Assembly: GCF_030418315.1 (NCBI RefSeq) | Contig: NZ_JAUHPV010000004.1 | Span: 186,001 to 250,000, forward strand | Reading direction: 5' to 3' | DNA from: Demequina zhanjiangensis | GTDB lineage: Bacteria > Actinomycetota > Actinomycetes > Actinomycetales > Demequinaceae | Length of the DNA: 64,000 nucleotides | Part shown: positions 17,456-29,500 of the stretch, in pieces | Position numbering within the stretch: position 1 is the stretch's first letter | Layout of the letters: the number at the start of each line of letters is the position of its first letter | Notes under the pieces: generated by a model | Told to the model about the DNA's origin: nothing | Seen by the model: only the letters and a program-made list of their open reading frames with translations | Databases searched by the model: none | Position numbers and translations under genes: made by a program

Positions 17456-17908
17456 TCAGCCGCGCGGGGTCTCCTCGAACGTGTTCACCATCGAGTGGGC
17501 GGCGCGCTCGAGGTAGTCGAGCAGCGTCGCCGAGTGCAGGGGAGCGAGGTTCGCTTCCGAGACTGCGGCGCGCATGTGGAGCAGCCACCGGTCCCTCGCC
17601 TCGGGGTTCACGTGGAAGGGCTGGTGCCGCATGCGCAGCCGGGGGTGCCCGCGCTGCTCCGAGTAGGTGGTGGGTCCGCCCCAGTACTGCTCGAGGAACG
17701 CGGTGAGGCGCCAGACGGCGCCGTCCATGTCGTGCTCGGGGTACATGGGCGCGAGGATGTCGTCGTCCTTCACGCCCTCGTAGAACCTGCGGACGATCGC
17801 CTCGAACGTCTCATGGCCCCCGATGGCGTCGAAGAAGCTCTGACCCTCGGCCTGCGTCGGACCTGCGCCGACGGACATGCCGGGCGTCGGCGCGCCGCTC
17901 TCGCTCAC
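17456..17908 (-). CDS. glbO: Group II truncated haemoglobin (GlbO type)
   Basis: A 150-residue globin with an extra N-terminal stretch of about 20 residues. The trHbO signature is visible: FFDAIGG near the A helix, F-Y at the B helix (RRFYEGV), LRMRHQPF with the proximal His region, and the WG-rich EQYWGG segment. It binds O2 haem and is linked to oxidative or nitrosative stress and oxygen delivery in relatives. It starts at GTG 17908, which overlaps the stop of the MscS gene (GTGA), so it is translated from the mscS transcript. Confidence 0.88.
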   Translation of the reverse strand: MSESGAPTPGMSVGAGPTQAEGQSFFDAIGGHETFEAIVRRFYEGVKDDDILAPMYPEHDMDGAVWRLTAFLEQYWGGPTTYSEQRGHPRLRMRHQPFHVNPEARDRWLLHMRAAVSEANLAPLHSATLLDYLERAAHSMVNTFEETPRG

Positions 17909-19059
17909 TCGTCGCCCTCCGCGCCCTGGTCGCCGCGGACCACGGATCCGCCGCGCGTCGTCTCACCCTTGCCGGGGTGCGACGCGGGGTCGGCGTGCGT
18001 CTCGGCGGTGTGCTCGCGCAGCGTGTCGGGGGAGGGGCGGTCGAGCTTGAATCCCTGGTGCGGGAGCGCCATCTGGATGCCGCGGTCCGCGAACTCGCGA
18101 CGGATCTCGCGGCGGAGCGCACGCATCACGTCCCACTGGGTGGCGGGCTGGACCTGGATCAGCAGGCGCAGCGTGACGGAGTCGTAGTCGAAGGATTCGA
18201 TTCCGGGGACGTCCGGCTCGGAGAGGATCGACCCGTCGACCTGCTCGTCCTGGCTGCGGGCGGCCTCGACGGCGTCGAGCATGGCCTGGCGGGCCTCCTC
18301 GACGTCGCTGTCGTAGCCGATCTTGACCTCGAGCATCGCGCGGGACCAGAGGCGGGTCATGTTGCCGACGCGGGTGATGTTGCCGTTGGGGACGTACCAC
18401 ATGGTGCCGTCGATCGAGCGGAGTCGGACGGAGCGCAGCCCGATCTCCTCGACCACTCCGGAGGCCTCGCCCACGTCGATGATGTCGCCGACGCCGTACT
18501 GGTCCTCGACCAGCATGAAGACTCCCGCGATGAGGTCCTTCACGAGCGACTGCGCGCCGAAACCGAGCGCCACGCCGACGATTCCGGCGGAGGCGAGCAG
18601 GGGCGCGATGGAGATGCCGACCTCGCCGAGCACGATCAGCACCGTGGTCGTGATGATGAGGACCGCCCACGTGGAGTTCAGCACGAGTCGGATCGTCTTG
18701 GCCCGCTGCCTGCGCCGTTCGCGCTCGAGCCGGGAGTCGAGAGTGTCCTCGGCGACCGAGATGCGCGCCTTCTTGAGGGCGGCTCGTGCACGACGCTCGG
18801 TGACGGGGAGCCCGTCCTCGATCGACTGGGTCACGACCTTGATGACCCAGCGACCGATCGACCACAGGATGATCGCCACGAGGATGATCACGCCGATGAA
18901 GGCGAGCGGACCGAACCCGGACCCGAAGATGTCGTCGAAGTACTCGGACAGGCGATTCACCTGTCCGGAGCCGGGAAGGCTGGGGGAAGGGTTGGGAGTC
19001 GGGTCGACCGACGCTGCGGTCGCCGTCGAGGCAAGCGAGGACATTCCGGAGATCAGCAC
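17905..19059 (-). CDS. Small-conductance mechanosensitive channel, MscS family
   Basis: A 384-residue channel that releases solutes on hypo-osmotic shock. After a Pro/Ser-rich N-terminus there are membrane segments at about residues 44-66 and 130-175. The pore-lining motif [21 protein letters not shown] follows, then the beta domain ([24 protein letters not shown]) and a cytoplasmic part. The charged C-terminal tail of about 60 residues is longer than in E. coli MscS. GTG 19059 is preferred because TACTGT lies 6 nt upstream (leaderless). An internal ATG six codons on is an alternative. It makes functional sense near the betaine uptake genes. Confidence 0.88.
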   Translation of the reverse strand: MLISGMSSLASTATAASVDPTPNPSPSLPGSGQVNRLSEYFDDIFGSGFGPLAFIGVIILVAIILWSIGRWVIKVVTQSIEDGLPVTERRARAALKKARISVAEDTLDSRLERERRRQRAKTIRLVLNSTWAVLIITTTVLIVLGEVGISIAPLLASAGIVGVALGFGAQSLVKDLIAGVFMLVEDQYGVGDIIDVGEASGVVEEIGLRSVRLRSIDGTMWYVPNGNITRVGNMTRLWSRAMLEVKIGYDSDVEEARQAMLDAVEAARSQDEQVDGSILSEPDVPGIESFDYDSVTLRLLIQVQPATQWDVMRALRREIRREFADRGIQMALPHQGFKLDRPSPDTLREHTAETHADPASHPGKGETTRGGSVVRGDQGAEGDE

Positions 19060-19065
19060 GGTTCT

Positions 19066-19071
19066 ACAGTA
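19066..19071 (-). promoter_or_regulatory. Leaderless -10 box TACTGT of the mscS operon
   Basis: TACTGT is separated by AGAACC from the GTG at 19059. It should drive mscS, the globin and possibly tesB. Confidence 0.6.
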
Positions 19072-19180
19072 GCGACGCCTCAGCGCGCGGCCGACTCGTG
19101 GGCCCCGACCAGGCATTCTGTGCGGCGCGTCGGGTGCGGCGACCTCCCCAGCGGGGACGTGCGGTGGCAGTATGGACGAT

Positions 19181-21319
19181 GTGAGCGATTCCGGCGCCCC
19201 AGACCACGAGAGCCCTTCGCCGGCACTCCAGGACCTCGCGCGCGCCTGTGGCGTGGCACTCGAGTACACGGCGGCGTCGGGTGAGCACAAGACGTCGTCG
19301 GCGGCGGCGATCCGCAAGGTGCTTGCGGCCATGGGGGTGGACGGCTCCGACGACCATCGGTGCGCGGACGCGCTCAACCGGCTTGAGGATCTGCGCTGGG
19401 AGCGGCTGGTGCCGGCGATCACGGTGGTGCGTCAGGGCCAGGAGGCCGTGGTGCCGGTGCACGTCCCGCACGGCGAGCCGGCGTCGTCCTTCCTCACGCT
19501 CGAGTCGGGCGAGGTGCGAGAGCTCGAGCAGTTGGACATCTACCTTCCTCCGCGCTCGGTCGGCGAGCGGGAGATCGGTCGGGCGTCGTTCCGCGTGCCC
19601 GGCGACCTGCCGCTCGGCTGGCACCGTCTCGAGGGCAGGACCACGGGCATGAAGGGCAAGGGCTGGGTGGTCGTGACCCCTCAGCGCGTGGAGATCCCGC
19701 AGGAGGTGCGGGAGGCGCGGCCCTACGGCCTGCATACGCAGCTCTACTCGGTGCGGTCGTCGCGCTCGTGGGGACTGGGCGACTTCGCGGACCTGGGCGA
19801 CCTGTGCGCCCTCGCGAAGGTGCGCGCTGGCGCGGACTTCGTGCTCGTGAACCCTCTGCACGCTGCCGAGCCCGTGCCGCCGATCTCGAACTCCCCGTAC
19901 AGCCCGTCGTCCCGGCGCTATCTGAACCCCATGTACATCCGTGTGGAGGACATCCCGGAGGTCGCGTACCTGCCGAGTCAGCAGCGCGCGGTGCTCGAGT
20001 GGGAGTCGGAGCGGCCGCGTCGCGTCAACGGCACCGATGCGCTGCTCGACAGGGACAGCGCGTGGCGCGCGAAGAAGGCCGCCCTGGAGCACGTGTTCAA
20101 GGCGTCCCGCTCGGTGGGCCGCGATGCGCAGTTCGAGGCCTACTGCCTGCGTGAGGGGCGTGCGCTGGAGGACTTCGCCACGTGGTGCGCGCTCGCGGAG
20201 GCGCACAGGGGCGTGCCGTGGCCGGACGAGATGGCCAAGCCGCACTCGGCCGAGGTCTCGCAGTGGCGCGAGCAGCACCCGGATCGGGTGATGTTCTACG
20301 CGTGGCTCCAGTGGATCGCACAGGAGCAGCTCGCGAACGCCCAGGTCCGTGCGCGCGAGGCGGGCATGATGATCGGCGTCATGACGGATCTCGCCGTCGG
20401 CGTGCACCCTGAGGGCGCCGACTCGTGGGCGCTGCAGTCGGTGCTCGCGCGGGGCGTCGCGATCGGTGCCCCTCCGGACGCGTTCAACCAGATGGGCCAG
20501 AACTGGGCGTTGCCTCCGTGGAATCCGCGGGCGCTCGAGGCGTCTGCGTACATGCCGTTCCGCGACCTCGTGCGTGCGGCCGTGTCGAGCGCGGGTGCGC
20601 TGAGGATCGATCACGTGCTGGGCCTGTTCCGGCAGTGGTGGGTCCCGGATGGTCACCGTGCTGATGACGGCGCGTACGTGAACGTGGATCATGAGGCGCT
20701 GATCGGGATCGTCGCGCTCGAGGCGCAGCGTGCAGGTGCGATCGTCATCGGCGAGGACCTCGGCACTGTCGAGCCGTGGGTGATGGCGTATCTGAACGAG
20801 CGGGGCCTCCTGGGCACCGTGGTCCAGCGCTTCGAGTGGCGCGACGGTCACCCTCTGGCGCCGGAGGACTACAGGTCCGACGTGCTGGTCGCGGTGACGA
20901 CCCATGACCACCCGCCCACCGCGTCGTACCTGGCGGGCACCGATCTGGACGTGCCGGAATCGCTGGGACTGATCGTCGGCGACGTCGAGGAGCAGCGCGA
21001 GCGGGGCCGTCGGGAGGTCGCCGACCTGACCCGCTATCTGGACGAGCGAGGGTGGCTGCCGATCGAGCACAGCGACGAGGACATCCTGGCGGGCATGCAC
21101 ACGCTCGTGCTGAACACGCCGGCGCTGCTCAGTGCGATCGCGGTGACGGACCTGGTGGGGGACATGCGTACGCAGAACCAGCCGGGCACGTTCACGGAGT
21201 ACCCGAACTGGCAGATCCCGCTCACCGACTCGAACGGTGTGCCGGTGCTGCTGGACGACCTGTTCGAGCACCCGCGGGTGAGGCGGCTCGTGACGAAGCT
21301 GAAGACCGCGCGGGGCTGA
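19181..21319 (+). CDS. malQ: 4-alpha-glucanotransferase (amylomaltase)
   Basis: A 712-residue GH77 enzyme that transfers maltooligosaccharide units and releases glucose, in maltose/glycogen metabolism. The catalytic region shows NSPYSPSSRRYLNPMY, GVMTDLAVGVHP, the nucleophile Asp in ALRIDHVLGLFRQWWVP, the acid/base Glu in IGEDLGTVEPWV and the stabilising Asp in THDHPP. The N-terminal 150 residues form the extra domains typical of actinobacterial MalQ. GTG 19181 is preferred because CAGTAT lies 7 nt upstream; the ATG at 19172 would overlap that box and add three residues. Confidence 0.92.
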   Translation: MSDSGAPDHESPSPALQDLARACGVALEYTAASGEHKTSSAAAIRKVLAAMGVDGSDDHRCADALNRLEDLRWERLVPAITVVRQGQEAVVPVHVPHGEPASSFLTLESGEVRELEQLDIYLPPRSVGEREIGRASFRVPGDLPLGWHRLEGRTTGMKGKGWVVVTPQRVEIPQEVREARPYGLHTQLYSVRSSRSWGLGDFADLGDLCALAKVRAGADFVLVNPLHAAEPVPPISNSPYSPSSRRYLNPMYIRVEDIPEVAYLPSQQRAVLEWESERPRRVNGTDALLDRDSAWRAKKAALEHVFKASRSVGRDAQFEAYCLREGRALEDFATWCALAEAHRGVPWPDEMAKPHSAEVSQWREQHPDRVMFYAWLQWIAQEQLANAQVRAREAGMMIGVMTDLAVGVHPEGADSWALQSVLARGVAIGAPPDAFNQMGQNWALPPWNPRALEASAYMPFRDLVRAAVSSAGALRIDHVLGLFRQWWVPDGHRADDGAYVNVDHEALIGIVALEAQRAGAIVIGEDLGTVEPWVMAYLNERGLLGTVVQRFEWRDGHPLAPEDYRSDVLVAVTTHDHPPTASYLAGTDLDVPESLGLIVGDVEEQRERGRREVADLTRYLDERGWLPIEHSDEDILAGMHTLVLNTPALLSAIAVTDLVGDMRTQNQPGTFTEYPNWQIPLTDSNGVPVLLDDLFEHPRVRRLVTKLKTARG

Positions 21320-21365
21320 ACCGTCGGGCAGGGCCTCGCGAGCCTGCACGCACGGCCGCACGCGG

Positions 21366-21381
21366 TGTGACGCAGGTCACA
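21366..21381 (+). promoter_or_regulatory. Perfect CRP/GlxR-type operator
   Basis: TGTGACGCAGGTCACA is a perfect TGTGA-N6-TCACA palindrome. Its centre (21373.5) lies 41.5-42.5 bases upstream of the start predicted from the TAGATT -10 box at 21404-21409, the class II activator position. It sits between the 3' ends of two convergent genes, so no neighbouring coding gene starts here. Confidence 0.7.
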
Positions 21382-21414
21382 GCGCACTGGCACCGCGTGC
21401 CGCTAGATTTCCCC

Positions 21415-21523
21415 TTGGGCAGCAAGCCGAGGTGCTTGGTGCGTCGGACGGAGCAACGGGGGTCGGCCGACGCACCTGGCCCTTGCGCTCAAGACCGGAC
21501 CGGGCGGCCCCGTGGGGCCGCCC
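21415..21523 (+). ncRNA. Candidate small RNA under CRP-type control
   Basis: From the promoter (operator 21366-21381, -10 TAGATT 21404-21409) a transcript of about 110 nt is predicted. It contains three hairpins: CAAGC/GCTTG (21423-21438), GGTGCGTCGG/CCGACGCACC (21438-21447 with 21467-21476) and a terminator, GGGCGGCCCC-GT-GGGGCCGCCC (21502-21523). It lies between malQ and pepN, which converge. I do not recognise an Rfam family. A 39-codon ORF from GTG 21433 also exists, so a small mRNA is an alternative. Confidence 0.5.
21502..21523 (+). terminator. GC-rich terminator hairpin between convergent malQ and pepN
   Basis: A perfect 10-bp stem, GGGCGGCCCC with its complement, encloses a GT loop. 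It can act on both strands and would also end the predicted small RNA. Confidence 0.6.
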
Positions 21524-21547
21524 TTCGCCGTCTGTGCCAGCGGGCGC

Positions 21548-24130
<2,583 letters not shown>

Positions 24131-24302
24131 GAGCGCAGTCTTCCACGCCGGGAGACGCGGGGGGACGGACTTTTGGACGGGTGGAGAAGAGGCGCCGGGT
24201 GTCGCGATCCAGGGAAGGCGCGTATGCCCCCCTGGGTGTGCGTGCTCACGGTCGCCTTGCAGGCTTCGTGGCACCGCGCGACACTGGAGGCGTCGCAGCA
24301 AG

Positions 24303-24318
24303 TGTGAGATATGTCACA
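24303..24318 (+). promoter_or_regulatory. Second perfect CRP/GlxR-type operator, upstream of the secreted-protein gene
   Basis: TGTGAGATATGTCACA matches TGTGA-N6-TCACA. It lies in the divergent region between pepN (ATG 24130) and the secreted protein (ATG 24447). A GACGAT box at 24341-24346 would place the operator near -42 for the + strand gene, so activation of that gene is the more likely role. Confidence 0.65.
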
Positions 24319-24446
24319 TAGACGTGGCGTACATCGGCGCGACGATTCGACACACCGTGAGGGCGGGTCGTCGAAGGGGAGAAGAGCGCCGGCAACCCCG
24401 CCGGGTGGGTCGATCGACAGCAGCGGCCCAGCTGAGGGGAACAACA

Positions 24447-26633
24447 ATGAATACGACGATCCCGGCGAAGGGAAGGCTCGCGCTGCTCGCGGTCACCTCC
24501 CTCGTCGTCGCCACGCTCGTGGCACTGCCCGCGCATGCCGCGCTCCCGGGGAGCCTCCCGTGGAACGCCACCGATGGGCTCCCGAACATGACCGGCACGA
24601 TGCTGGTCGTCTCCGACTCGTCAGGCAACTCGAAGGAGCTCGGCCCGATCAACGGCAACGCGTACAAGGTTGAGGCGATCCACAGGACCGCCGTGCCCGT
24701 GCTCGGCAAGACGAACCCCAACCCTGGCACCGACATGACCGAGGTGCGCATCGACACCGCCACCGTCGGTACCGACGTCTGGGGCTACTTCGCCTTCACC
24801 ATCGAGAGCTTCAGCACCGGCCAGTCCGCATGGGAGTTCATGGAGAAGGCGGCCCCGCCCGAGTGCGACTACGACTCCATGACCGAGGCGGACCTGATCG
24901 CGGCCTGCAATCCCTGGCTCTATCGCCAGGCAGGCGACTTCTTCATCGTCGCCGACTACCAGGGCAACAGCGTCACGCTCGGCTACCGAGTCTGGATGGA
25001 CAACGTGACCGGTGCCGCATCGGGAGGGGACGCCGACTACCTCGGCGACTTCACCCTGATTCCGGACACCGTCGGCGGCGGCAGGGCGAACGCCGAGACG
25101 GGCTACGTCGAGATGGCCGTGAACATCACTCAGGCGGTCTTCGGCGGCGCTCTGCGTTGCACGAGCATCGGCAACATCATCCCGAGCACGCTGACGGGCA
25201 ACTCCGACAGCGCCGACTACAAGGATGTGGTGCTCGCCGATCTCACCGAGCAGACCACGATCGCGAACTGCGGCTCCGTCACGGTCTCCAAGGTGCTGGA
25301 GCCCTCCAGCGCCACCGGCTACGACGACAGCTTCGACTGGACCCTCGCCCGCACCGGGGGAGACGCCATCCGCTACCAGGCCGATGGCGGCGCGCTCAGC
25401 GCGACCGACACGCTCTACGGCGGAGACTCCTCGCCCACTGAGACGAAGCTCATCGCTGCGGCCAACTACACGCTAGGCGAGGTCATCGACCCTGGTGACG
25501 ACGGCATCACGGCCTTCGAGCTGAAGAGCATCGTCTGCACCACCGAGGACGGCACCGATCACACGGTGACGGCCGGAGGCACCTTCCCTGTGAAGGTCGG
25601 GGAGACCACCAGCTGCGTCATCACGAACAAGGAGCGCAAGGGCACGCTGACGGTCTACAAGACGGTGACGAACGACAACGGCGGAACCAAGACCTACGCT
25701 GATTTCACCTTCTCGCTGACGGGCCCCAACGGCTTCGTGAAGCTCACCAACCAGGGGTTCAGCGAGGACACCGACACCGAGGCCGACGGAGTGTGGAGCC
25801 TGGCCGTGATGCCGGGCACCTACACGGCGACCGAGGATGACGTGGCCGGCTACACCGAGGACGACTCCGACTGCGCGTCTGTGGACGTGCCGGCAGGCGG
25901 GTCTGCGTCCTGCACGATCGCCAACGATGACGACCCGTCCACGATCGTCGTCACCAAGACGGTCGACAACGGCGCCGGTGGCGTGCTTGAGGCGGATGAC
26001 TTCTCGGTGACGCTGACCGGTCCGACGACCGGGCTGCCGTCGAGCAAGTCCTTCGTCAACGACGAGGGCAAGACCTTGGAAGGGCGCACCTCGTTCGGTG
26101 GCCTCTCGGCAGGGTCGGGATACTCGATCACGGAGGACGCCTACGGAGGCGATGTCACGTACACGGTGACGTACGGCGGCGACTGCAACGCGGACGGCAC
26201 GCTCAAGGCGGATCTGGGGCTCGGACAGACCAGGACATGCACCGTGCTCAACGTGGCGCAGAAGGCCAGCCCTGACTTCACGACGGTCCAGGACTGGGTG
26301 CTGCATGACACGGCGACGTTCACCGGCATCCGCGCGGGCGCACCGAGCGCTGGCGACGTGGAGGTCACCTTCGGCCTCTACACCGATGCGCAGTGCAGCG
26401 TCCCCGTCACGGGCGGCGAGGGCTTCTCCCACGAGGAGTCGGTCGCTCTCTCCGGCGGCATCGCCTCCACCGTCGACGGCATCGCGGTCGACGAGCCGGG
26501 CACGTACTACTGGAAGGTCCAGTACCCGGGCGACGAGTTCAACAACCCGCAGTCGTACTGCGGCGACGAGGTCACGGAGATCCTCGCGCTGGATGAGGAC
26601 CACGACACGTGGCCCGCTGCGGGAACGGAGTGA
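24447..26633 (+). CDS. Secreted multi-domain protein with DUF5979-like repeats
   Basis: A 728-residue exported protein. The signal peptide covers residues 1-31 (cleavage after LPAHA). An N-terminal domain of about 220 residues of unknown type follows. Next come three beta-sandwich modules resembling DUF5979/SpaA prealbumin-like domains, beginning with VTVSKVLEP, LTVYKTVTNDNGG and IVVTKTVDNGAGG, each ending near a conserved Cys-Thr/Val-Ile/Leu-x-Asn segment. A final domain begins at SPDFTTVQDW. There is no LPXTG motif or terminal membrane helix, so it should be released or held non-covalently. It starts at ATG 24447 behind GAGGGGA. Even Cys spacing suggests disulfides. Surface or adhesive roles are inference. 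Confidence 0.75.
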   Translation: MNTTIPAKGRLALLAVTSLVVATLVALPAHAALPGSLPWNATDGLPNMTGTMLVVSDSSGNSKELGPINGNAYKVEAIHRTAVPVLGKTNPNPGTDMTEVRIDTATVGTDVWGYFAFTIESFSTGQSAWEFMEKAAPPECDYDSMTEADLIAACNPWLYRQAGDFFIVADYQGNSVTLGYRVWMDNVTGAASGGDADYLGDFTLIPDTVGGGRANAETGYVEMAVNITQAVFGGALRCTSIGNIIPSTLTGNSDSADYKDVVLADLTEQTTIANCGSVTVSKVLEPSSATGYDDSFDWTLARTGGDAIRYQADGGALSATDTLYGGDSSPTETKLIAAANYTLGEVIDPGDDGITAFELKSIVCTTEDGTDHTVTAGGTFPVKVGETTSCVITNKERKGTLTVYKTVTNDNGGTKTYADFTFSLTGPNGFVKLTNQGFSEDTDTEADGVWSLAVMPGTYTATEDDVAGYTEDDSDCASVDVPAGGSASCTIANDDDPSTIVVTKTVDNGAGGVLEADDFSVTLTGPTTGLPSSKSFVNDEGKTLEGRTSFGGLSAGSGYSITEDAYGGDVTYTVTYGGDCNADGTLKADLGLGQTRTCTVLNVAQKASPDFTTVQDWVLHDTATFTGIRAGAPSAGDVEVTFGLYTDAQCSVPVTGGEGFSHEESVALSGGIASTVDGIAVDEPGTYYWKVQYPGDEFNNPQSYCGDEVTEILALDEDHDTWPAAGTE

Positions 26634-26669
26634 GGAGAGGAGCCTCCTGACGCGCGGCGCCCGCCGAGA

Positions 26670-26697
26670 GGATGATCATGCGGACTCATGATCATCC
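26670..26697. repeat. AT-rich 11-bp inverted repeat
   Basis: GGATGATCATG and CATGATCATCC are perfect complements around the loop CGGACT, 37 bases after the secreted-protein stop. It is unusually AT-rich for this sequence. It may be an extra transcript end or a protein-binding site. Confidence 0.5.
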
Positions 26698-26717
26698 CCG
26701 GTGGGAGCCGTGAGCAG

Positions 26718-26753
26718 ACGAGGGGCCGGGATCGTGCGATCCCGGCCCCTCGT
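26718..26753. terminator. Bidirectional terminator between secreted-protein gene and second pepN
   Basis: A perfect 17-bp stem starting ACGAGGGGCCGGGATCG closes on a TG loop. The two flanking genes converge on it. Confidence 0.7.
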
Positions 26754-26787
26754 GGCGCGTCCGCGGACGCGGGTGATGCGCTGAGCG

Positions 26788-29394
26788 TCAGCCCTCGTAG
26801 GCGGCGTCTGCGGCCTGGTTGACGAGCGCGCGGCGCACGCCGTCGCTGCCTTCGCGGACCAGGCGCTTCAGCGCGTCGTGCGCATCGGCGTTCGCCTCGA
26901 GCCACGCGAAGGCCCTGTCCTGCAGGTCGGGCACGCGGCCCGCGAGCTCGACGGGGTAGAGGCCCTCGATCAGGTTCGTGGCCATCTCGTTGGTCTTGTC
27001 CTTGTAGACCCTGCGGAGCATCCCGAAGTACTGGTCGACGAACGGCTCAAGCAGCGCGGTGTCGTGCACGATCGAGAAGCCCTGCGTCGCAGCGAACTGG
27101 AGCGCGTTCGGCATGTCCTCGCCCTCGGCCGCGTTCACGAGCGCGTCCCAGGTGGCCTGCTTGGCCTCAGGGGTCGCGATCGCGGCGCGAGCGGTGGCGG
27201 CACGACGCTGGCCCGAGGCGGTGGCGTCCTTGGTGAGCTGGAGCTCGATCGCCACCTCGCCCACGCGACCGCCCGCGGCGAGCGCCGTGAGGAGGTCCCA
27301 CGTGAGGTCTGCGTCGAGCGGCAGGCCCTCGAGCTGGATCTTGCCGTCGATGATCGCCTGCAGCGTGTCGAGCTGAGCGTCCGACGAGGCCAGTGACGCG
27401 TAGGCGCGCACGAACTGCAGCTGGTTGTCCGAGCCGGGCTCTGCGCCCAGCGCGAGCGACCACAGGGACGCGGCGGCGGCACGGGTCGCCTCCTCCGAGG
27501 CGGACGGTGCCGCGTACAGCGTCAGCGCGGTGTCGAGCTGGCGCAGGAGCGTGAGCACGACGGTCGACTGGTCCTCGGTGGCGATGCAGCCGAGCACGAG
27601 GTCCGCGAACTGGCGTGCGGGCATCTCGCCGTCGCGGGTCATGTCCCACGCCGCCGAGAGCACCATGGAGCGCGGCATCGCGTCGGTGAAGGAGCCGACG
27701 TGCTCGACCGCGGTCGCGAGCGACACCTCGTCCAGGCGGACCTTCGCGTAGGCGAGGTCGCCGTCGTTCACCAGGATCAGGGCGGGGCGGCGGATGCCGA
27801 CCATCTCAGCGATCTCGGTGCGGGCGCCGTCCAGGTCGACCTCGACGTACGAGGTGCGCTTCACGGTCGCGTCGCCGGCCTCATCGGTGACGACGTCGTA
27901 GGCGCCGATGCCGATGCGGTGCGGGCGCTGGGTGGGCCACTCCTCCGGGACCTCCTGGAGCACCGAGAACGCCGCGATGTCGCCGTTGCTGTCCTCCTCG
28001 ATCACCGGGCGGAGAGTGGTGACCCCCGCCTTCTGCAGCCACACGTCGGACCACGCCGCGAGGTCGCGGCCCGAGGCCGCCTCGAGCTCGACGAGCAGGT
28101 CGGTGAGGACCGCGTTCGAGTGGTGGTGCTTGCGGAAGTACTCCTGCACGCCGGCGAAGAACTCGTCCTGGCCCACGTACGCGACGAGCTGACGGAGGAC
28201 CGACGCGCCCTTCGCATAGGTGATGCCGTCGAAGTTGACCTCGACGTCTTCGAGGTCCCTGATCTCGGCCATGATCGGGTGGGTCGAGGGCAGCTGATCC
28301 TGTCGGTAGGCCCACGACTTCTCGAGCGAGTTGAACGTGACCCAGGCATCCGAGTACTTGGTGACCTCGGCCGCGCACAGGGTGGACATGAACTCGGCGA
28401 ACGACTCGTTGAGCCACAGGTCGTTCCACCACTTCATGGTGACCAGGTCGCCGAACCACATGTGCGCGAGCTCGTGGAGCACGGTGATCGTGCGACGCTC
28501 GACGCGCGCCTGCGCGGTCTTGGAGCGGAACACGTAGTCCTCGAGGAACGTGACGCAGCCCGCGTTCTCCATGGCGCCGGCGTTGAACTCGGGCACGAAG
28601 ATCTGGTCGTACTTCTCGAACGGGTAGTCCATCTGGAACTTCTCCTCGTAGAACGAGAAGCCCTTCTGGGTGTCGTCGAGGATCACATCGGCGTCGAGGA
28701 ACTCGGCAAGCGCCTTGCGGCAGTACACGTTCGCGCTGAGCGTGCCCTTGTTCGACTCCACCGAGCCCTGCACCTCGTGGTACGGGCCCGCGACGATCGC
28801 CGTCACGTAGCAGGGGATGCGGGTGGTGGGGGAGAAGGTCCAGCGGGCGACGCCGCGGTCGATGCCCGCGTTGCTCACCGTGCCCTCGAGCGCAGTCTTC
28901 TCCGACGGCGAGTTGGACAGCACGTGCCAGTGGTCAGGCGCCGTCACGGTGAAGGCGAACGAGGCCTTCAGGTCGGGCTGCTCGAACACCGCGTAGACGC
29001 GGCGCGTGTCCGCCACCTCGAACTGCGAGTACAGGTAGACCTCGCCGTCCTCGGGGTCGACGAACCGGTGCAGGCCCTCGCCCGTGTTCATGTAGGCGCA
29101 GTCGGCCACGACCGTGAGCTCGTTCTCCGCGGCGAGCGCCGGCAGCGAGATGCGGCTGTCCACGAAATGGGTCGCGGGATCGAGCGCCTCGCCGTTGAGG
29201 GTGATGCTCAGCACCGACGGTGCGATGAGGTCGATGAAGGTCGACTCCCCGGGGGTGGCGGAGAAGCGGACCGTGGACGTGGATCGGAACGTCGTCTCAG
29301 AGGTGGTGAGATCGAGCTCGATGTCGTAGCTGTCTGTGGTGACGGCAGCGGCGCGGGCCTCGGCCTCTGCGCGCGTGAGGTTGGTACCTGGCAT
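26788..29394 (-). CDS. pepN: Aminopeptidase N, M1 family (copy 2)
   Basis: An 868-residue M1 zinc aminopeptidase, a paralogue of the 21548-24130 product. It carries GAMENAGCVT, HELAHMWFGDLV and WLNESFAEF, and a complete C-terminal helical domain. The start at 29394 is supported by CAGAAT 6 nt before the ATG (29401-29406), a leaderless arrangement. The divergent carboxylesterase promoter lies about 50 nt away. No signal peptide is present in either paralogue, so both act in the cytoplasm, probably with different peptide preferences. Confidence 0.93.
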   Translation of the reverse strand: MPGTNLTRAEAEARAAAVTTDSYDIELDLTTSETTFRSTSTVRFSATPGESTFIDLIAPSVLSITLNGEALDPATHFVDSRISLPALAAENELTVVADCAYMNTGEGLHRFVDPEDGEVYLYSQFEVADTRRVYAVFEQPDLKASFAFTVTAPDHWHVLSNSPSEKTALEGTVSNAGIDRGVARWTFSPTTRIPCYVTAIVAGPYHEVQGSVESNKGTLSANVYCRKALAEFLDADVILDDTQKGFSFYEEKFQMDYPFEKYDQIFVPEFNAGAMENAGCVTFLEDYVFRSKTAQARVERRTITVLHELAHMWFGDLVTMKWWNDLWLNESFAEFMSTLCAAEVTKYSDAWVTFNSLEKSWAYRQDQLPSTHPIMAEIRDLEDVEVNFDGITYAKGASVLRQLVAYVGQDEFFAGVQEYFRKHHHSNAVLTDLLVELEAASGRDLAAWSDVWLQKAGVTTLRPVIEEDSNGDIAAFSVLQEVPEEWPTQRPHRIGIGAYDVVTDEAGDATVKRTSYVEVDLDGARTEIAEMVGIRRPALILVNDGDLAYAKVRLDEVSLATAVEHVGSFTDAMPRSMVLSAAWDMTRDGEMPARQFADLVLGCIATEDQSTVVLTLLRQLDTALTLYAAPSASEEATRAAAASLWSLALGAEPGSDNQLQFVRAYASLASSDAQLDTLQAIIDGKIQLEGLPLDADLTWDLLTALAAGGRVGEVAIELQLTKDATASGQRRAATARAAIATPEAKQATWDALVNAAEGEDMPNALQFAATQGFSIVHDTALLEPFVDQYFGMLRRVYKDKTNEMATNLIEGLYPVELAGRVPDLQDRAFAWLEANADAHDALKRLVREGSDGVRRALVNQAADAAYEG

Positions 29395-29450
29395 ACGCGG
29401 ATTCTGTCATGTCCAGGTGACAGTCAGGTGATGGCCTCGGCATACGGGCG

Positions 29451-29456
29451 TAAAGT
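29451..29456 (+). promoter_or_regulatory. -10 box TAAAGT of the carboxylesterase gene
   Basis: TAAAGT predicts a start near 29463. This gives a leader of about 38 nt containing GGGAGG (29489-29494), which decides the GTG at 29501 as start; the earlier GTG at 29459 would precede the transcript. Confidence 0.45.
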
Positions 29457-29500
29457 GCGTGACAGGGGTCATCATCGCTGAGAAGCCGGGAGGTTCCGTC

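Noticed and set aside
24386-24410. GCGCCGGCAACCCCGCCGGG in the leader of the secreted-protein gene resembles the core of SAM-type riboswitches.
   Set aside because: The closing stem and pseudoknot partners of SAM-I/IV are not visible and the gene has no link to sulfur metabolism.
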